Origin: Lepidurus packardi
Lineage: Eukaryota; Arthropoda; Branchiopoda; Notostraca; Triopsidae
Assembly (NCBI GenBank): GCA_023053545.1
Contig: JAKZAN010000058.1
Span: 62,001 to 126,000, forward strand
Reading direction: 5' to 3'
Length of the DNA stretch: 64,000 nt
Shown here: positions 26,864-40,915 of the stretch, piece after piece
Layout: each line of letters begins with the position of its first letter
Position numbering within the stretch: position 1 is the first letter of the stretch
Position numbers and translations under genes: made by a program
Notes under the pieces: model-generated
Told to the model about the DNA's origin: nothing
The model's database searches: none
The model's input: the letters and a program-made list of their open reading frames with translations, nothing else

Positions 26864-26953
26864 ACCGAATTAATTCCTTACGGACTGAATTAATTCCTTA
26901 CGGACTGAATTAATTCCTTACGGACTGAATTAATTCCTTACGGACTGAATTAA

Positions 26954-26972
26954 TTCCTTACAACTGAATTAA
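26954..26972 (+). repeat. singleton 19-bp monomer (TTACAACTG)
   Basis: One G is lost and the other changed, giving CCTTACAACTGAATT, an unusual 19-bp monomer without CpG. It is distinct from the punctuation monomer. I noticed it only once, so it is probably a recent change. Confidence 0.75.
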
Positions 26973-28366
26973 TACCTTACGGACTGAACTAAATCCTTAC
27001 GGACTGAATTAATTCCTTACGGACTGAATTAATTCCTTACGGACTGAATTAATTCCTTACGGACTGAATTAATTCCTTACGGACTTAATAAATTCCTTAC
27101 GTACTTAATTAATTCCTTACGGTCTGAATTAATTCCGTACGGATTTTATTAACTACTTACGGACTGAATTAATTCCTTACGGACTTAATTAATTCCTTAC
27201 GGACTTAATTAATTCCTTACGGACTGAATTAATTCCTTACGGACTGAATTAATTCCTTACGGACTGAATAATTTCCTTACGGACTGAATTAATTCTTTAG
27301 GATTGATTGAATTCCTTTCTTACTGAATTAATTCCTTACGGACTGAATTAATTCCCTACGGACTGAATTAATTCCTTACGGACTTAATTAACTCCGTAAG
27401 GAATGAATTAATTAATTACGGACTGAAATAATTCCTTACGGACTGAATTAATTACTTACGGACTGAATTAATTCCTTAATTAATTCCTTACGGACTGAAT
27501 TATTTTCATACGGACTGAATTAATTCCTTACGGACTGAATTAATTCCTTACGGACTGAATTAATTCCTTACGGACTGAATTATTTCCTTACGGACTGAAT
27601 TAATTCTTTAGGATTGATTGAATTCCTTTCTTACCGAATTAATTCCTTACGGACTGAATTAATTCCTTACGGACTGAATTAATTCCTTACGGACTGAATT
27701 AATTCCTTACGGACTGAACTAATACCTTACGGACTGAATTAAATCCTTCCGGACTGAATTAATTCCTTACGGACTGAATTAATTCCTTTCTTACCGAATT
27801 AATTTCTTACGGACTGAATTAATTCCTTACGGACTGAATTAATTCCTTACGGACTTAATAATTTCCTTACGGACTGAATTAATTCTTTAGGATTGATTGA
27901 ATTCCTTTCTTACTGAATTAATTCCTTACGGACTGAATTAATTCCTTGCGGACTGAATTAATTCATTACCGACATAACTAAATCCTTACAGACTGAAATT
28001 ATTCCTTATGGACTTAACTAATTCCGTAAGGAATGAATTAATTAATTACGGACTGAAATAATTCCTTACGGACTGAATTAATTCCTTACGGACTGAATTA
28101 ATTCCTTACGGACTGAATTAATTCCTTACGGACTGTATTAATTCCTTTCTTACTGAATTAATTCCTTAAGGACTGAATTAATTCCTTAATTAATTCCTTA
28201 CGGACTGAATTAATTTCATACGGACTGAATTAATTCATTACGGACTTAATTAATCCAATACGTACTGAACTTATTCATTACGGACTGAATTATTTCCTTA
28301 CGGACTGAATTAATTCTTTAGGATTGATTGAATTCCTTTCTTACTGAATTAATTCCTTACGGACTG

Positions 28367-28410
28367 AATTAATTCCTTACGGACTTAATTAATTCCGTAA
28401 GGAATGAATT
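28367..28410. repeat. 44-bp inverted-core dyad, subfamily II copy
   Basis: Same 12-nt exact arms, central TTAATTAA and 20 of 22 pairing as the copy at 2,373. It lies about 50 bp after the punctuation monomer at 28,314 and is followed by TTAATTACGG. It shows that the dyad is conserved between subfamilies I and II. Confidence 0.88.
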
Positions 28411-28852
28411 AATTAATTACGGACTGAAATAATTCCTTACGGAATGAATTAATTCCTTACGGACTTCATTAATTCCTTTCGGACTGAATTAATACCTTAC
28501 GGACTTAATTAATTCCTTACGGACTTAATTAATTCACTACGGACTGAATTAATACCTTACGGACTGAATTAAATCCTTACGGACAGAATTAATTCCTTAC
28601 GGACTGAATTAATTCCTTACGGACTGAATTAATTCCTTACGGACTGAATTAATTCTTTACGGACTGAATTAATTCCTTACGGACTGAATTAATACCTTAC
28701 GGACTGAATTAAATCCTTACGGACTGAATTAATTCCTTACGGAATGAATTAATTCCTTACGGACTGAATTAATTCCTTACGGACTGAATTAATTCCTTAC
28801 GGACTGAATTAATTCCTTACGGACTGAATTATTTCCTTACGGACTGAATTAA

Positions 28853-29090
28853 TTCTTTAGGATTGATTGAATTCCTTTCTTACGGAATTAATTCCTTACG
28901 GACTGAATTAATTCCTTACGGAATGAATTAATTCCTTACGGACTTAATTATTTCCTTACGGACTGAATTAATTCTTTAGGATTGATTGAATTCCTTTCTT
29001 ACGGAATTAATTCCTTACGGACTGAATTAATTCCTTACGGAATGAATTAATTCCTTACGGACTTAATTATTTCCTTACGGACTGAATTAA
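28853..29090 (+). repeat. 119-bp module, two tandem copies
   Basis: 28,853-28,971 and 28,972-29,090 are identical by eye. Each is a punctuation monomer, CCTTTCTTACGG, a normal monomer, CGGAATG, CTTAATTAT and a normal monomer (6 monomers less one base). A single copy lies at 25,435-25,553 and another at 54,548-54,666, where the duplication is absent. The same length class recurs at 29,929, 36,586, 37,715, 43,931, 55,505 and 63,281. Confidence 0.9.
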
Positions 29091-32000
29091 TTCTTTAGGA
29101 TTGATTGAATTCCTTTCTTACTGAATTAATTCCTTACGGACTGAATTAATTCCTTGCGGACTGAATTAATTCATTACCGACATAATTAAATCCTTTCAGA
29201 CTGAAATTATTCCTTATGGACTTAACTAATTCCGTAAGGAATGAATTAATTAATTACGGACTGAAATAATTCCTTACGGACTGAATTAATTCCTTACGGA
29301 CTGAATTAATTCCTTACGGACTGAATTAATTCCTTACGGACTGAATTAATTCCTTACGGACTGTATTAATTCCTGTCTTACTGAATTAATTCCTTAAGGA
29401 CTGAATTAATTTCATACGGACTGAATTAATTCATTACGGACTTAATTAATCCAATACGTACTGAACTTATTCATTACGGACTGAATTATTTCCTTACGGA
29501 CTGAATTAATTCTTTAGGATTGATTGAATTCCTTTCTTACTGAATTAATTCCTTACGGACTGAATTAATTCCTTACGGACTGAATTAATTCCTTACGGAC
29601 TGAATTAATTCCTTACGGACTGAATTAATTCCTTACGGACTGAATTAATACCTTACGGACAGAATTAATTCCTTACGGACTGAATTAATTCCTTACGGAC
29701 TGAATTAATTCCTTACGGACTGAATTAATTCCTTACGGACTGAATTAATTCCTTACGGACTGAATTAATACCTTACGGACTGAATTAAATCCTTACGGAC
29801 TGAATTAATTCCTTACGGACTGAATTAATTCCTTACGGACTGAATTAATTCCTTACGGACTGAATTAATTCCTTACGGACTGAATTAATTCCTTACGGAC
29901 TGAATTATTTCCTTACGGACTGAATTTATTCTTTAGGATTGATTGAATTCCTTTCTTACGGAATTAATTCCTTACGGACTGAATTAATTCCTTACGGACT
30001 GAATTAATTCCTTACGGACTTAATTATTTCCTTACGGACTGAATTAATTCTTTAGGATTGATTGAATTCCTTTCTTACTGAATTAATTCCTTACGGACTG
30101 AATTAATTCCTTGCGGACTGAATTAATTCATTACCGACATAATTAAATCCTTACAGACTGAAATTATTCCTTATGGACTTAACTAATTCCGTAAGGAATG
30201 AATTAATTAATTACGGACTGAAATAATTCCTTACGGACTGAATTAATTCCTTACGGACTGAATTAATTCCTTACGGACTGAATTAATTCCTTACGGACTG
30301 AATTAATTCCTTACGGACTGTATTAATTCCTTTCTTACTGAATTAATTCCTTAAGGACTGAATTAATTTCATACGGACTGAATTAATTCATTACGGACTT
30401 AATTAATCCAATACGTACTGAACTTATTCATTACGGACTGAATTATTTCCTTACGGACTGAATTAATTCTTTAGGATTGATTGAATTCCTTTCTTACTGA
30501 ATTAATTCCTTACGGACTGAATTAATTCCTTACGGACTGAATTAATTCCTTACGGACTTAATTAATTCCGTAAGGAATGAATTAATTAATTACGGACTGA
30601 AATAATTCCTTACGGAATGAATTAATTCCTTACGGACTTCATTAATTCCTTTCGGACTGAATTAATACCTTACGGACTTAATTAATTCCTTACGGACTTA
30701 ATTAATTCACTACGGACTGAATTAATACCTTACGGACTGAATTAAATCCTTACGGACAGAATTAATTCCTTACGGACTGAATTAATTCCTTACGGACTTA
30801 ATTATTTCCTTACGGACTGAATTAATTCTTTAGGATTGATTGAATTCCTTTCTTACTGAATTAATTCCTTACGGACTGAATTAATTCCCTACGGACTGAA
30901 ATAATTCCTTACGGACTTAATTAATTCCGTAAGGAATGAATTAATTAATTACGGACTGAAATAATTCCTTACGGACTGAATTAATTCCTTACGGACTGAA
31001 TTAATTCCTTAATTAATTCCTTACGGACTGAATTAATTTCATACGGACTGAATTAATTCCTTACGGACTGAATTAATTCCTTGCGGACTGAATTAATTCA
31101 TTACCGACATAACTAAATCCTTACAGACTGAAATTATTCCTTATGGACTTAACTAATTCCGTAAGGAATGAATTAATTAATTACGGACTGAAATAATTCC
31201 TTACGGACTGAATTAATTCCTTACGGACTGAATTAATTCCTTACGGACTGAATTAATTCCTTACGGACTGTATTAATTCCTTTCTTACTGAATTAATTCC
31301 TTAAGGACTGAATTAATTCCTTAATTAATTCCTTACGGACTGAATTAATTTCATACGGACTGAATTAATTCATTACGGACTTAATTAATCCAATACGTAC
31401 TGAACTTATTCATTACGGACTGAATTATTTTCTTACGGACTGAATTAATTCTTTAGGATTGATTGAATTCCTTTCTAACTGAATTAATTCCTTACGGACT
31501 GAATTAATTCCTTACGGACTTAATTAATTCCGTAACAAATGAATTAATTAATTACGGACTGAAATAATTCCTTACGGAATGAATTAATTCCTTACGGACT
31601 TCATTAATTCCTTTCGGACTGAATTAATACCTTACGGACTTAATTAATTCCTTACGGACTTAATTAATTCACTACGGACTGAATTAATACCTTACGGACT
31701 GAATTAAATCCTTACGGACAGAATTAATTCCTTACGGACTGAATTAATTCCTTACGGACTTAATTATTTCCCTACGGACTGAATTAATTCCTTACGGACT
31801 TAATTAATTCCGTAAGGAATGAATTAATTAATTACGGACTGAAATAATTCCTTACGGACTGAATTAATTCCTTACGGACTGAATTAATTCCTTAATTAAT
31901 TCCTTACGGACTGAATTAATTTCATACGGACTGAATTAATTCCTTACGGACTGAATTAATTCCTTACGGACTGAATTAATTCCTTACGGACTGAATTATT

Positions 32001-35000
32001 TCCTTACGGACTGAATTAATTCTTTAGGATTGATTGAATTCCTTTCTTACCGAATTAATTCCTTACGGACTGAATTAATACCTTACGGACTGAATTAAAT
32101 CCTTACGGACTGAATTAATTCCTTACGGACTGAATTAATTCCTTACGGACTGAATTAATTCCTTTCTTACCGAATTAATTCCTTACGGACTGAATTAATT
32201 CCTTACGTACTGAACTTATTCATTACGGACTGAATTATTTCCTTACGGACTGAATTAATTCTTTAGGATTGATTGAATTCCTTTCTTACTGAATTAATTC
32301 CTTACGGACTGAATTAATTCCTTACGGACTTAATTAATTCCGTAAGGAATGAATTAATTAATTACGGACTGAAATAATTCCTTACGGAATGAATTAATTC
32401 CTTACGGACTTCATTAATTCTTTTCGGACTGAATTAATACCTTACGGACTTAATTAATTCCTTACGGACTTAATTAATTCACTACGGACTGAATTAATAC
32501 CTTACGGACTGAATTAAATCCTTACGGACAGAATTAATTCCTTACGGACTGAATTAATTCCTTACGGACTGAATTAATTCCTTACGGACTGAATTAATTC
32601 CTTACGGACTGAATTATTTCCTTACGGACTGAATTAATTCTTTAGGATTGATTGAATTCCTTTCTTACCGAATTAATTCCTTACGGACTGAATTAATTCC
32701 TTACGGACTGAATTAATTCCTTACGGACTGAATTAATTCCTTACGGACTGAATTAATACCTTACGGACTGAATTAATTCCTTACGGACTGAATTAATTCC
32801 TTACGGACTGAATTAATTCCTTACGGACTGAATTAATTCCTTACGGACTGAATTAATTCCTTACGGACTGAATTATTTCCTTACGGACTGAATTAATTCT
32901 TTAGGATTGATTGAATTCCTTTCTTACGGAATTAATTCCTTACGGACTGAATTAATTCCTTACGGACTGAATTAATTCCTTACGGACTGAATTAATTCCT
33001 TACGGACTGAATTAATTCCTTACGGACTGAATTAATTCCTTACGGACTAAATTAATTCCGTAACAAATGAATTAATTAATTACGGACTGAAATAATTCCT
33101 TACGGAATGAATTAATTCCTTACGGACTTCATTAATTCCTTTCGGACTGAATTAATACCTTACGGACTTAATTAATTCCTTACGGACTTAATTAATTCAC
33201 TACGGACTGAATTAATACCTTACGGACTGAATTAAATCCTTACGGACAGAATTAATTCCTTACGGACTGAATTAATTCCTTACGGACTTAATTATTTCCC
33301 TACGGACTGAATTAATTCCTTACGGACTTAATTAATTCCGTAAGGAATGAATTAATTAATTACGGACTGAAATAATTCCTTACGGACTGAATTAATTCCT
33401 TACGGACTGAATTATTTCCTTAATTAATTCCTTACGGACTGAATTAATTTCATACGGACTGAATTAATTCCTTACGGACTGAATTAATTCCTTACGGACT
33501 GAATTAATTCCTTACGGACTGAATTAATTCCTTACGGACTGAATTAATTCCTTACGGACTGAATTAATTCCTTACGGACTGTATTAATTCCTTTCTTACT
33601 GAATTAATTCCTTAAGGACTGAATTAATTCCTTAATTAATTCCTTACGGACTAAATTAATTCCTTACGGACTGAATTAATTCCTTACGGACTGAATTAAT
33701 TCCTTACGGACTGAATTATTTCCTTACGGACTGAATTAATTCTTTAGGATTGATTGAATTCCTTTCTTACGGAATTAATTCCTTACGGACTGAATTAATT
33801 CCTTACGGACTGAATTAATTCCTTACGGACTTAATTATTTCCTTACGGACTGAATTAATTCTTTAGGATTGATTGAATTCCTTTCTTACTGAATTAATTC
33901 CTTACGGACTGAATTAATTCCTTGCGGACTGAATTAATTCATTACCGACATAATTAAATCCTTACAGACTGAAATTATTCCTTATGGACTTAACTAATTC
34001 CGTAAGGAATGAATCAATTAATTACGGACTGAAATAATTCCTTACGGACTGAATTAATTCCTTACGGACTGAATTAATTCCTTACGGACTGAATTAATTC
34101 CTTACGGACTGAATTAATTCCTTACGGACTGAATTAATTCCTTACGGACTGTATTAATTCCTTTCTTACTGAATTAATTCCTTAAGGACTGAATTAATTT
34201 CATACGGACTGAATTAATTCATTACGGACTTAATTAATCCAATACGTACTGAACTTATTCATTACGGACTGAATTATTTCCTTACGGACTGAATTAATTC
34301 CTTACGGACTTAATTAATTCCGTAAGGAATGAATTAATTAATTACGGACTGAAATAATTCCTTACGGAATGAATTAATTCCTTACGGACTTCATTAATTC
34401 CTTTCGGACTGAATTAATACCTTACGGACTTAATTAATTCCTTACGGACTTAATTAATTCACTACGGACTGAATTAATACCTTACGGACTGAATTAAATC
34501 CTTACGGACAGAATTAATTCCTTACGGACTGAATTAATTCCTTACGGACTTAATTATTTCCTTACGGACTGAATTAATTCTTTAGGATTGATTGAATTGC
34601 TTTCTTACTGAATTAATTCCTTACGGACTGAATTAATTCCCTACGAACTGAATTAATTCCTTACGGACTTAATTAATTCCGTAAGGAATGAATTAATTAA
34701 TTGCGGACTGAAATAATTCCTTACGGACTGAATTAATTCCTTACGGACTGAATTAATTCCTTAATTAATTCCTTACGGACTGAATTAATTTCATACGGAC
34801 TGAATTAATTCCTTACGGACTGAATTAATTCCTTACGGACTGAATTAATTTCTTACGGACTGAATTATTTCCTTACGGACTGAATTAATTCTTTAGGATT
34901 GATTGAATTCCTTTCTTACCGAATTAATTCCTTACGGACTGAATTAATTCCTTACGGACTGAATTAATTCCTTACGGACTGAATTAATTCCTTACGGACT

Positions 35001-35691
35001 GAATTAATACCTTACGGACTGAATTAAATCCTTACGGACTGAATTAATTCCTTACGGACTGAATTAATTCCTTTCTTACCGAATTAATTCCTTACGGACT
35101 GAATTAATTCCTTACGGACTGAATTAATTCCTTACGGACTGAATTATTTCCTTACGGACTGAATTAATTCTTTAGGATTGATTGAATTCCTTTCTTACCG
35201 AATTAATTCCTTACGGACTGAATTAATTCCTTACGGACTGAATTAATTCCTTACGGACTGAATTAATTCCTTACGGACTGAATTAATACCTTACGGACTG
35301 AATTAAATCCTTACGGACTGAATTAATTCCTTACGGACTGAATTAATTCCTTTCTTACCGAATTAATTCCTTACGGACTGAATTAATTCCTTACGGACTG
35401 AATTAATTCCTTACGGACTTAATTATTTCCTTACGGACTGAATTAATTCTTTAGGATTGATTGAATTCCTTTCTTACTGAATTAATTCCTTATGGACTGA
35501 ATTAATTCCTTTCGGACTGAATTAATTCATTACCGACATAATTAAATCCTTACAGACTGAAATTATTCCTTATGGACTTAACTAATTCCGTAAGGAATGA
35601 ATTAATTAATTACGGACTGAAATAATTCCTTACGGACTGAATTAATTCCTTACGGACTGAAATAATTCCTTACGGACTGAATTAATTCCTT

Positions 35692-36171
35692 ACGGACTGA
35701 ATTAATTCCTTACGGACTGAATTAATTCCTTACGGACTGAATTAATTCCTTACGGACTGTATTAATTCCTTTCTTACTGAATTAATTCCTTAAGGACTGA
35801 ATTAATTTCATACGGACTGAATTAATTCATTACGGACTTAATTAATTCCGTAAGGAATGAATTAATTAATTACGGACTGAAATAATTCCTTACGGAATGA
35901 ATTAATTCCTTACGGACTTCATTAATTCCTTACGGACTGAATTAATTCCTTACGGACTGAATTAATTCCTTACGGACTGAATTAATTCCTTACGGACTGT
36001 ATTAATTCCTTTCTTACTGAATTAATTCCTTAAGGACTGAATTAATTTCATACGGACTGAATTAATTCATTACGGACTTAATTAATTCCGTAAGGAATGA
36101 ATTAATTAATTACGGACTGAAATAATTCCTTACGGAATGAATTAATTCCTTACGGACTTCATTAATTCCTT
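35692..36171 (+). repeat. exact 240-bp tandem duplication (two copies)
   Basis: 35,692-35,931 and 35,932-36,171 match base for base by eye and include GGACTGTATT, CCTTAAGG, TTTCATACGG, CCGTAAGG and GGACTTCATT. They diverge at 35,932 against 36,172 (TACGG against TTCGG). 240 bp is 12 monomers. Confidence 0.9.
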
Positions 36172-38380
36172 TCGGACTGAATTAATACCTTACGGACTTC
36201 ATTAATTCCTTTCGGACTGAATTAATACCTTACGGACTTAATTAATTCCTTACGGACTTAATTAATTCACTACGGACTGAATTAATACCTTACGGACTGA
36301 ATTAAATCCTTACGGACAGAATTAATTCCTTACGGACTGAATTAATTCCTTACGGACTGAATTAATTCCTTACGGACTGAACTAATTCCTTACGGACTGA
36401 ATTAATTCCTTACGGACTGAATTAATAACTTACGGACTGAATTAAATCCTTACGGACTGAATTAATTCCTTACGGACTGAATTAATTCCTTACGGACTGA
36501 ATTAATTCCTTACGGACTGAATTAATTCCTTACGGACTGAATTAATTCCTTACGGACTGAATTATTTCCTTACGGACTGAATTAATTCTTTAGGATTGAT
36601 TGAATTCCTTTCTTACGGAATTAATTCCTTACGGACTGAATTAATTCCTTACGGACTGAATTAATTCCTTACGGACTTAATTATTTCCTTACGGACTGAA
36701 TTAATTCTTTAGGATTGATTGAATTCCTTTCTTACTGAATTAATTCCTTACGGACTGAATTAATTCCTTTCGGACTGAATTAATTCATTACCGACATAAT
36801 TAAATCCTTACAGACTGACATTATTCCTTATGGACTTAACTAATTCCGTAAGGAATGAATTAATTAATTACGGACTGAAATAATTCCTTACGGACTGAAT
36901 TAATTCCTTACGGACTGAATTAATTCCTTACGGACTGAATTAATTCCTTACGGACTGAATTAATTCCTTACGGACTGTATTAATTCCTTTCTTACTGAAT
37001 TAATTCCTTAAGGACTGAATTAATTCCTTAATTAATTCCTTACGGACTGAATTAATTTCATACGGACTGAATTAATTCATTACGGACTTAATTAATCCAA
37101 TACGTACTGAACTTATTCATTACGGACTGAATTATTTCCTTACGGACTGAATTAATTCTTTAGGATTGATTGAATTCCTTTCTTACTGAATTAATTCCTT
37201 ACGGACTGAATTAATTCCTTACGGATTTAATTAATTCCGTAAGGAATGAATTAATTAATTACGGACTGAAATAATTCCTTACGGAATGAATTAATTCCTT
37301 ACGGACTTCATTAATTCCTTTCGGACTGAATTAATACCTTACGGACTTCATTAATTCCTTTCGGACTGAATTAATACCTTACGGACTTAATTAATTCCTT
37401 ACGGACTTAATTAATTCACTACGGACTGAATTAATACCTTACGGACTGAATTAAATCCTTACGGACAGAATTAATTCCTTACGGACTGAATTAATTCCTT
37501 ACGGACTGAATTAATTCCTTACGGACTGAATTAATTCCTTACGGACTGAATTAATAACTTACGGACTGAATTAAATCCTTACGGACTGAATTAATTCCTT
37601 ACGGACTGAATTAATTCCTTACGGACTGAATTAATTCCTTACGGACTGAATTAATTCCTTACGGACTGAATTAATTCCTTACGGACTGAATTATTTCCTT
37701 ACGGACTGAATTAATTCTTTAGGATTGATTGAATTCCTTTCTTACGGAATTAATTCCTTACGGACTGAATTAATTCCTTACGGACTGAATTAATTCCTTA
37801 CGGACTTAATTATTTCCTTACGGACTGAATTAATTCTTTAGGATTGATTGAATTCCTTTCTTACTGAATTAATTCCTTACGGACTGAATTAATTCCTTTC
37901 GGACTGAATTAATTCATTACCGACATAATTAAATCCTTACAGACTGACATTATTCCTTATGGACTTAACTAATTCCGTAAGGAATGAATTAATTAATTAC
38001 GGACTGAAATAATTCCTTACGGACTGAATTAATTCCTTACGGACTGAATTAATTCCTTACGGACTGAATTAATTCCTTACGGACTGAATTAATTCCTTAC
38101 GGACTGTATTAATTCCTTTCTTACTGAATTAATTCCTTAAGGACTGAATTAATTCCTTAATTAATTCCTTACGGACTGAATTAATTTCATACGGACTGAA
38201 TTAATTCATTACGGACTTAATTAATCCAATACGTACTGAACTTATTCATTACGGACTGAATTATTTCCTTACGGACTGAATTAATTCTTTAGGATTGATT
38301 GAATTCCTTTCTTACTGAATTAATTCCTTACGGACTGAATTAATTCCTTACGGACTTAATTAATTCCGTAAGGAATGAAT
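36120..38380 (+). repeat. 1129-bp tandem duplication (two copies)
   Basis: Copies are about 36,120-37,248 and 37,249-38,377. Three punctuation marks (36,586/37,715, 36,705/37,834, 37,156/38,285) keep the offset. Private markers are shared: AATAACTTACGG, CAGACTGACATTATT and a doubled CTTCATTAATTCCTTTCGG block. A later single form at 38.43 kb lacks the doubling. Confidence 0.85.
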
Positions 38381-40481
38381 TAATTAATTACGGACTGAAA
38401 TAATTCCTTACGGAATGAATTAATTCCTTACGGACTTCATTAATTCCTTTCGGACTGAATTAATACCTTACGGACTTAATTAATTCCTTACGGACTTAAT
38501 TAATTCACTACGGACTGAATTAATACCTTACGGACTGAATTAAATCCTTACGGACAGAATTAATTCCTTACGGACTGAATTAATTCCTTACGGACTGAAT
38601 TAATTCCTTACGGACTGAATTAATTCCTTACGGACTGAATTAATTCCTTACGGACTGAATTAAATCCTTACGGACTGAATTAATTCCTTACGGACTGAAT
38701 TAATTCCTTACGGACTGAATTAATTCCTTACGGACTGAATTAATTCCTTACGGACTGAATTAATTCCTTACGGACTGAATTAATTCCTTACGGACTGAAT
38801 TAATTCCTTACGGACTTAATTATTTCCTTACGGACTGAATTAATTCTTTAGGATTGATTGAATTCCTTTCTTAGCGAATTAATTCCTTACGGACTGAATT
38901 AATTCCTTACGGACTGAATTAATTCCTTACGGACTGAATTAATTCCTTACGGACTGAATTAATTCCTTACGGACTGAATTAATACCTTACGGACTGAATT
39001 AAATCCTTACGGACTGAATTAATTCCTTACGGACTGAATTAATTCCTTACGGACTGAATTAATTCCTTACGGACTGAATTAATTCCTTACGGACTGAATT
39101 ATTTCCTTACGGACTGAATTAATTCTTTAGGATTGATTGAATTCCTTTCTTACCGAATTAATTCCTTACGGACTGAATTAATTCCTTACGGACTGAATTA
39201 ATTCCTTACGGACTGAATTAATTCCTTACGGACTTAATTATTTCCTTACGGACTGAATTAATTCTTTAGGATTGATTGAATTCCTTTCTTACTGAATTAA
39301 TTCCTTACGGACTGAATTAATTCCTTGCGGACTGAATTAATTCATTACCGACATAATTAAATCCTTACAGACTGAAATTATTCCTTATGGACTTAACTAA
39401 TTCCGTAAGGAATGAATTAATTAATTACGGACTGAAATAATTCCTTACGGACTGAATTAATTCCTTACGGACTGAATTAATTCCTTACGGACTGATTTAA
39501 TTCATTGTGGACTTAATTAATTCCGTAAGGAATGAATGAATTAATTACGGACTGAAATAATTCCTTACGGACTGAATTAATTCCTTACGGACTGAATTAA
39601 TTCCTTACGGACTGAATTAATTCCTTACGGACTGAATTAATTCCTTACGGACTGAATTAATTCCTTACGGACTGAATTAATTCCTTTCGGACTGAATTAT
39701 TTCCTTACGGACAGAATTTATTCTTTAGGATTGATTGAATTCCTTTCTTACTGAATTAAATCCTTACGGACTGAATTAATTCCTTAATTAATATCTTACG
39801 GACTGAATTAATTTTATACGGACTGTATTAATTCATTACGGACTTAATTAATCCTTTACGGACTGAATTAATTCCTTACGTACTGAATTTATTCCTTACG
39901 GACTGAATTAATTCCTTAAGGATTTAATTAATCGATTACGGACTGAATTATTTCCTTACGTACTGAACTTATTCCTTACGGACTTAATTAATTCCTTACG
40001 GACTTAATTAATTCCTTACGGACTTAATTAATTCCTTTCGTACTTAATTAATTCTTCACGGTCTGAATTAATTCCGTACGGATTTAATTAATTCCTTACG
40101 GACTGAATTAATTCCTTACGGACTGAATTAATTCATTATGGACTGAATTATTTCATTACGGACTGAATTAATTCTTTAGGATTGATTGAATTCCTTTCTT
40201 ACTGAATTAATTCCTTACGGACTGAATTAATTCCTTACGGACTGAATTATTTCCTTACGGACTGAATTAATTCTTTAGGATTGATTGAATTCCTTTCTTA
40301 CTGAATTAATTCCTTACGGATTGAATTAATTCCTTACGGACTGAATTAATTCCTTACGGACTGAATTAATTCCTTACGGACTGAATTAAATCCTTACGGA
40401 CTGAATTAATTCCTTACGGACTGAATTAATTCCTTAATTAATTCCTTACGGACTGAATTAATTTCATACGGACTGAATTAA

Positions 40482-40541
40482 TTCATTACGGATTTAATTA
40501 ATCGATTACGGACTGAATTATTTCCTTACGTACTGAACTTA
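40482..40541 (+). repeat. ClaI (ATCGAT) module
   Basis: Three monomers: TTCATTACGGATTTAATTAA, TCGATTACGGACTGAATTAT and TTCCTTACGTACTGAACTTA. The first junction gives ATCGAT at 40,501-40,506. The module resembles the TACGTA module and is probably derived from it or its sister. I saw it only between about 39.9 and 52.7 kb (near 39,931, 41,487, 42,047, 46,307, 46,877, 47,863, 49,491, 50,061, 51,047, 51,606 and 52,683), so it is diagnostic for subfamily III. Confidence 0.85.
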
Positions 40542-40701
40542 TTCCTTACGGACTTAATTAATTCCTTACGGACTTAATTAATTCATTACGGACTGAATTA
40601 ATTCCTTACGGACTTAATTAATTCCTTACGTACTTAATTAATTCTTTACGGTCTGAAATAATTCCATACGGATTTAATTAATTCCTTACGGACTGAATTA
40701 A

Positions 40702-40735
40702 TTCCTTACGGACTGAATTTTATGGACTTAATTAA
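40702..40735 (+). repeat. 6-bp deletion monomer pair
   Basis: Two monomers are fused into 34 bp by loss of AATTCC, giving GAATTTTATGG. The copy is followed by a CCGTAAGG inverted-core monomer ending GAATGAATT. The same deletion recurs near 40,961 and 42,280 and in the duplicated blocks near 47,091, 50,275, 51,840 and 52,917. It shifts the 20-bp register by 6 and marks subfamily III. Confidence 0.82.
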
Positions 40736-40891
40736 TTCCGTAAGGAATGAATGAATTAATTACGGACTGAAATAATTCCTTACGGACTGAATTAATTCCT
40801 TACGGACTGAATTAATTCCTTATGGACTTATTTAATCCAATACGGACTGAATTAATTCCTTACGGACTGAATTAATTCCTTACGGACTGAA

Positions 40892-40915
40892 TACCTTACT
40901 ACCTTAATACCTTAC
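40892..40915 (+). repeat. 8-bp microrepeat TACCTTAC/TACCTTAA/TACCTTAC
   Basis: Three 8-bp units interrupt the 20-bp register here. TACCTTA is the start of the common TACCTTACGG variant monomer, so this looks like slippage within one monomer. The same block recurs at 47,268 and 50,452, at the 6376-bp and 3184-bp duplication offsets. Confidence 0.85.

Larger units (their letters stand above)
27883..34000 (+). repeat. older relative of the 53.6-60.6 kb unit
   Basis: Punctuation marks at 28,314, 28,853, 29,510, 29,929, 30,048, 30,467, 30,826 and 31,449 align with 54,009, 54,548, 55,086, 55,505, 55,624, 56,043, 56,282 and 56,905. The offset steps 25,695, 25,576, 25,456 reflect a 119-bp duplication here and six monomers missing later. 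The 1473/1493-bp unit is present only once here, so it doubled after the two regions separated or one copy was lost. Confidence 0.75.
22351..39700 (+). repeat. subfamily II domain
   Basis: This domain is dominated by the CpG-decay cassette, the TACGTA module placed 40-80 bp before a 19-bp punctuation monomer, the inverted-core dyad and a block reading CTTCATTAATTCCTTTCGG. The punctuation monomer is nearly always GATTGATTGAATTCC. A long stretch of it (27.9-34 kb) is a relative of 53.6-60.6 kb: spacings between punctuation marks match one for one (539, 119, 419, 419, 119, 419, then 623) apart from one extra 119-bp unit and whole-monomer gains or losses. Confidence 0.75.
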
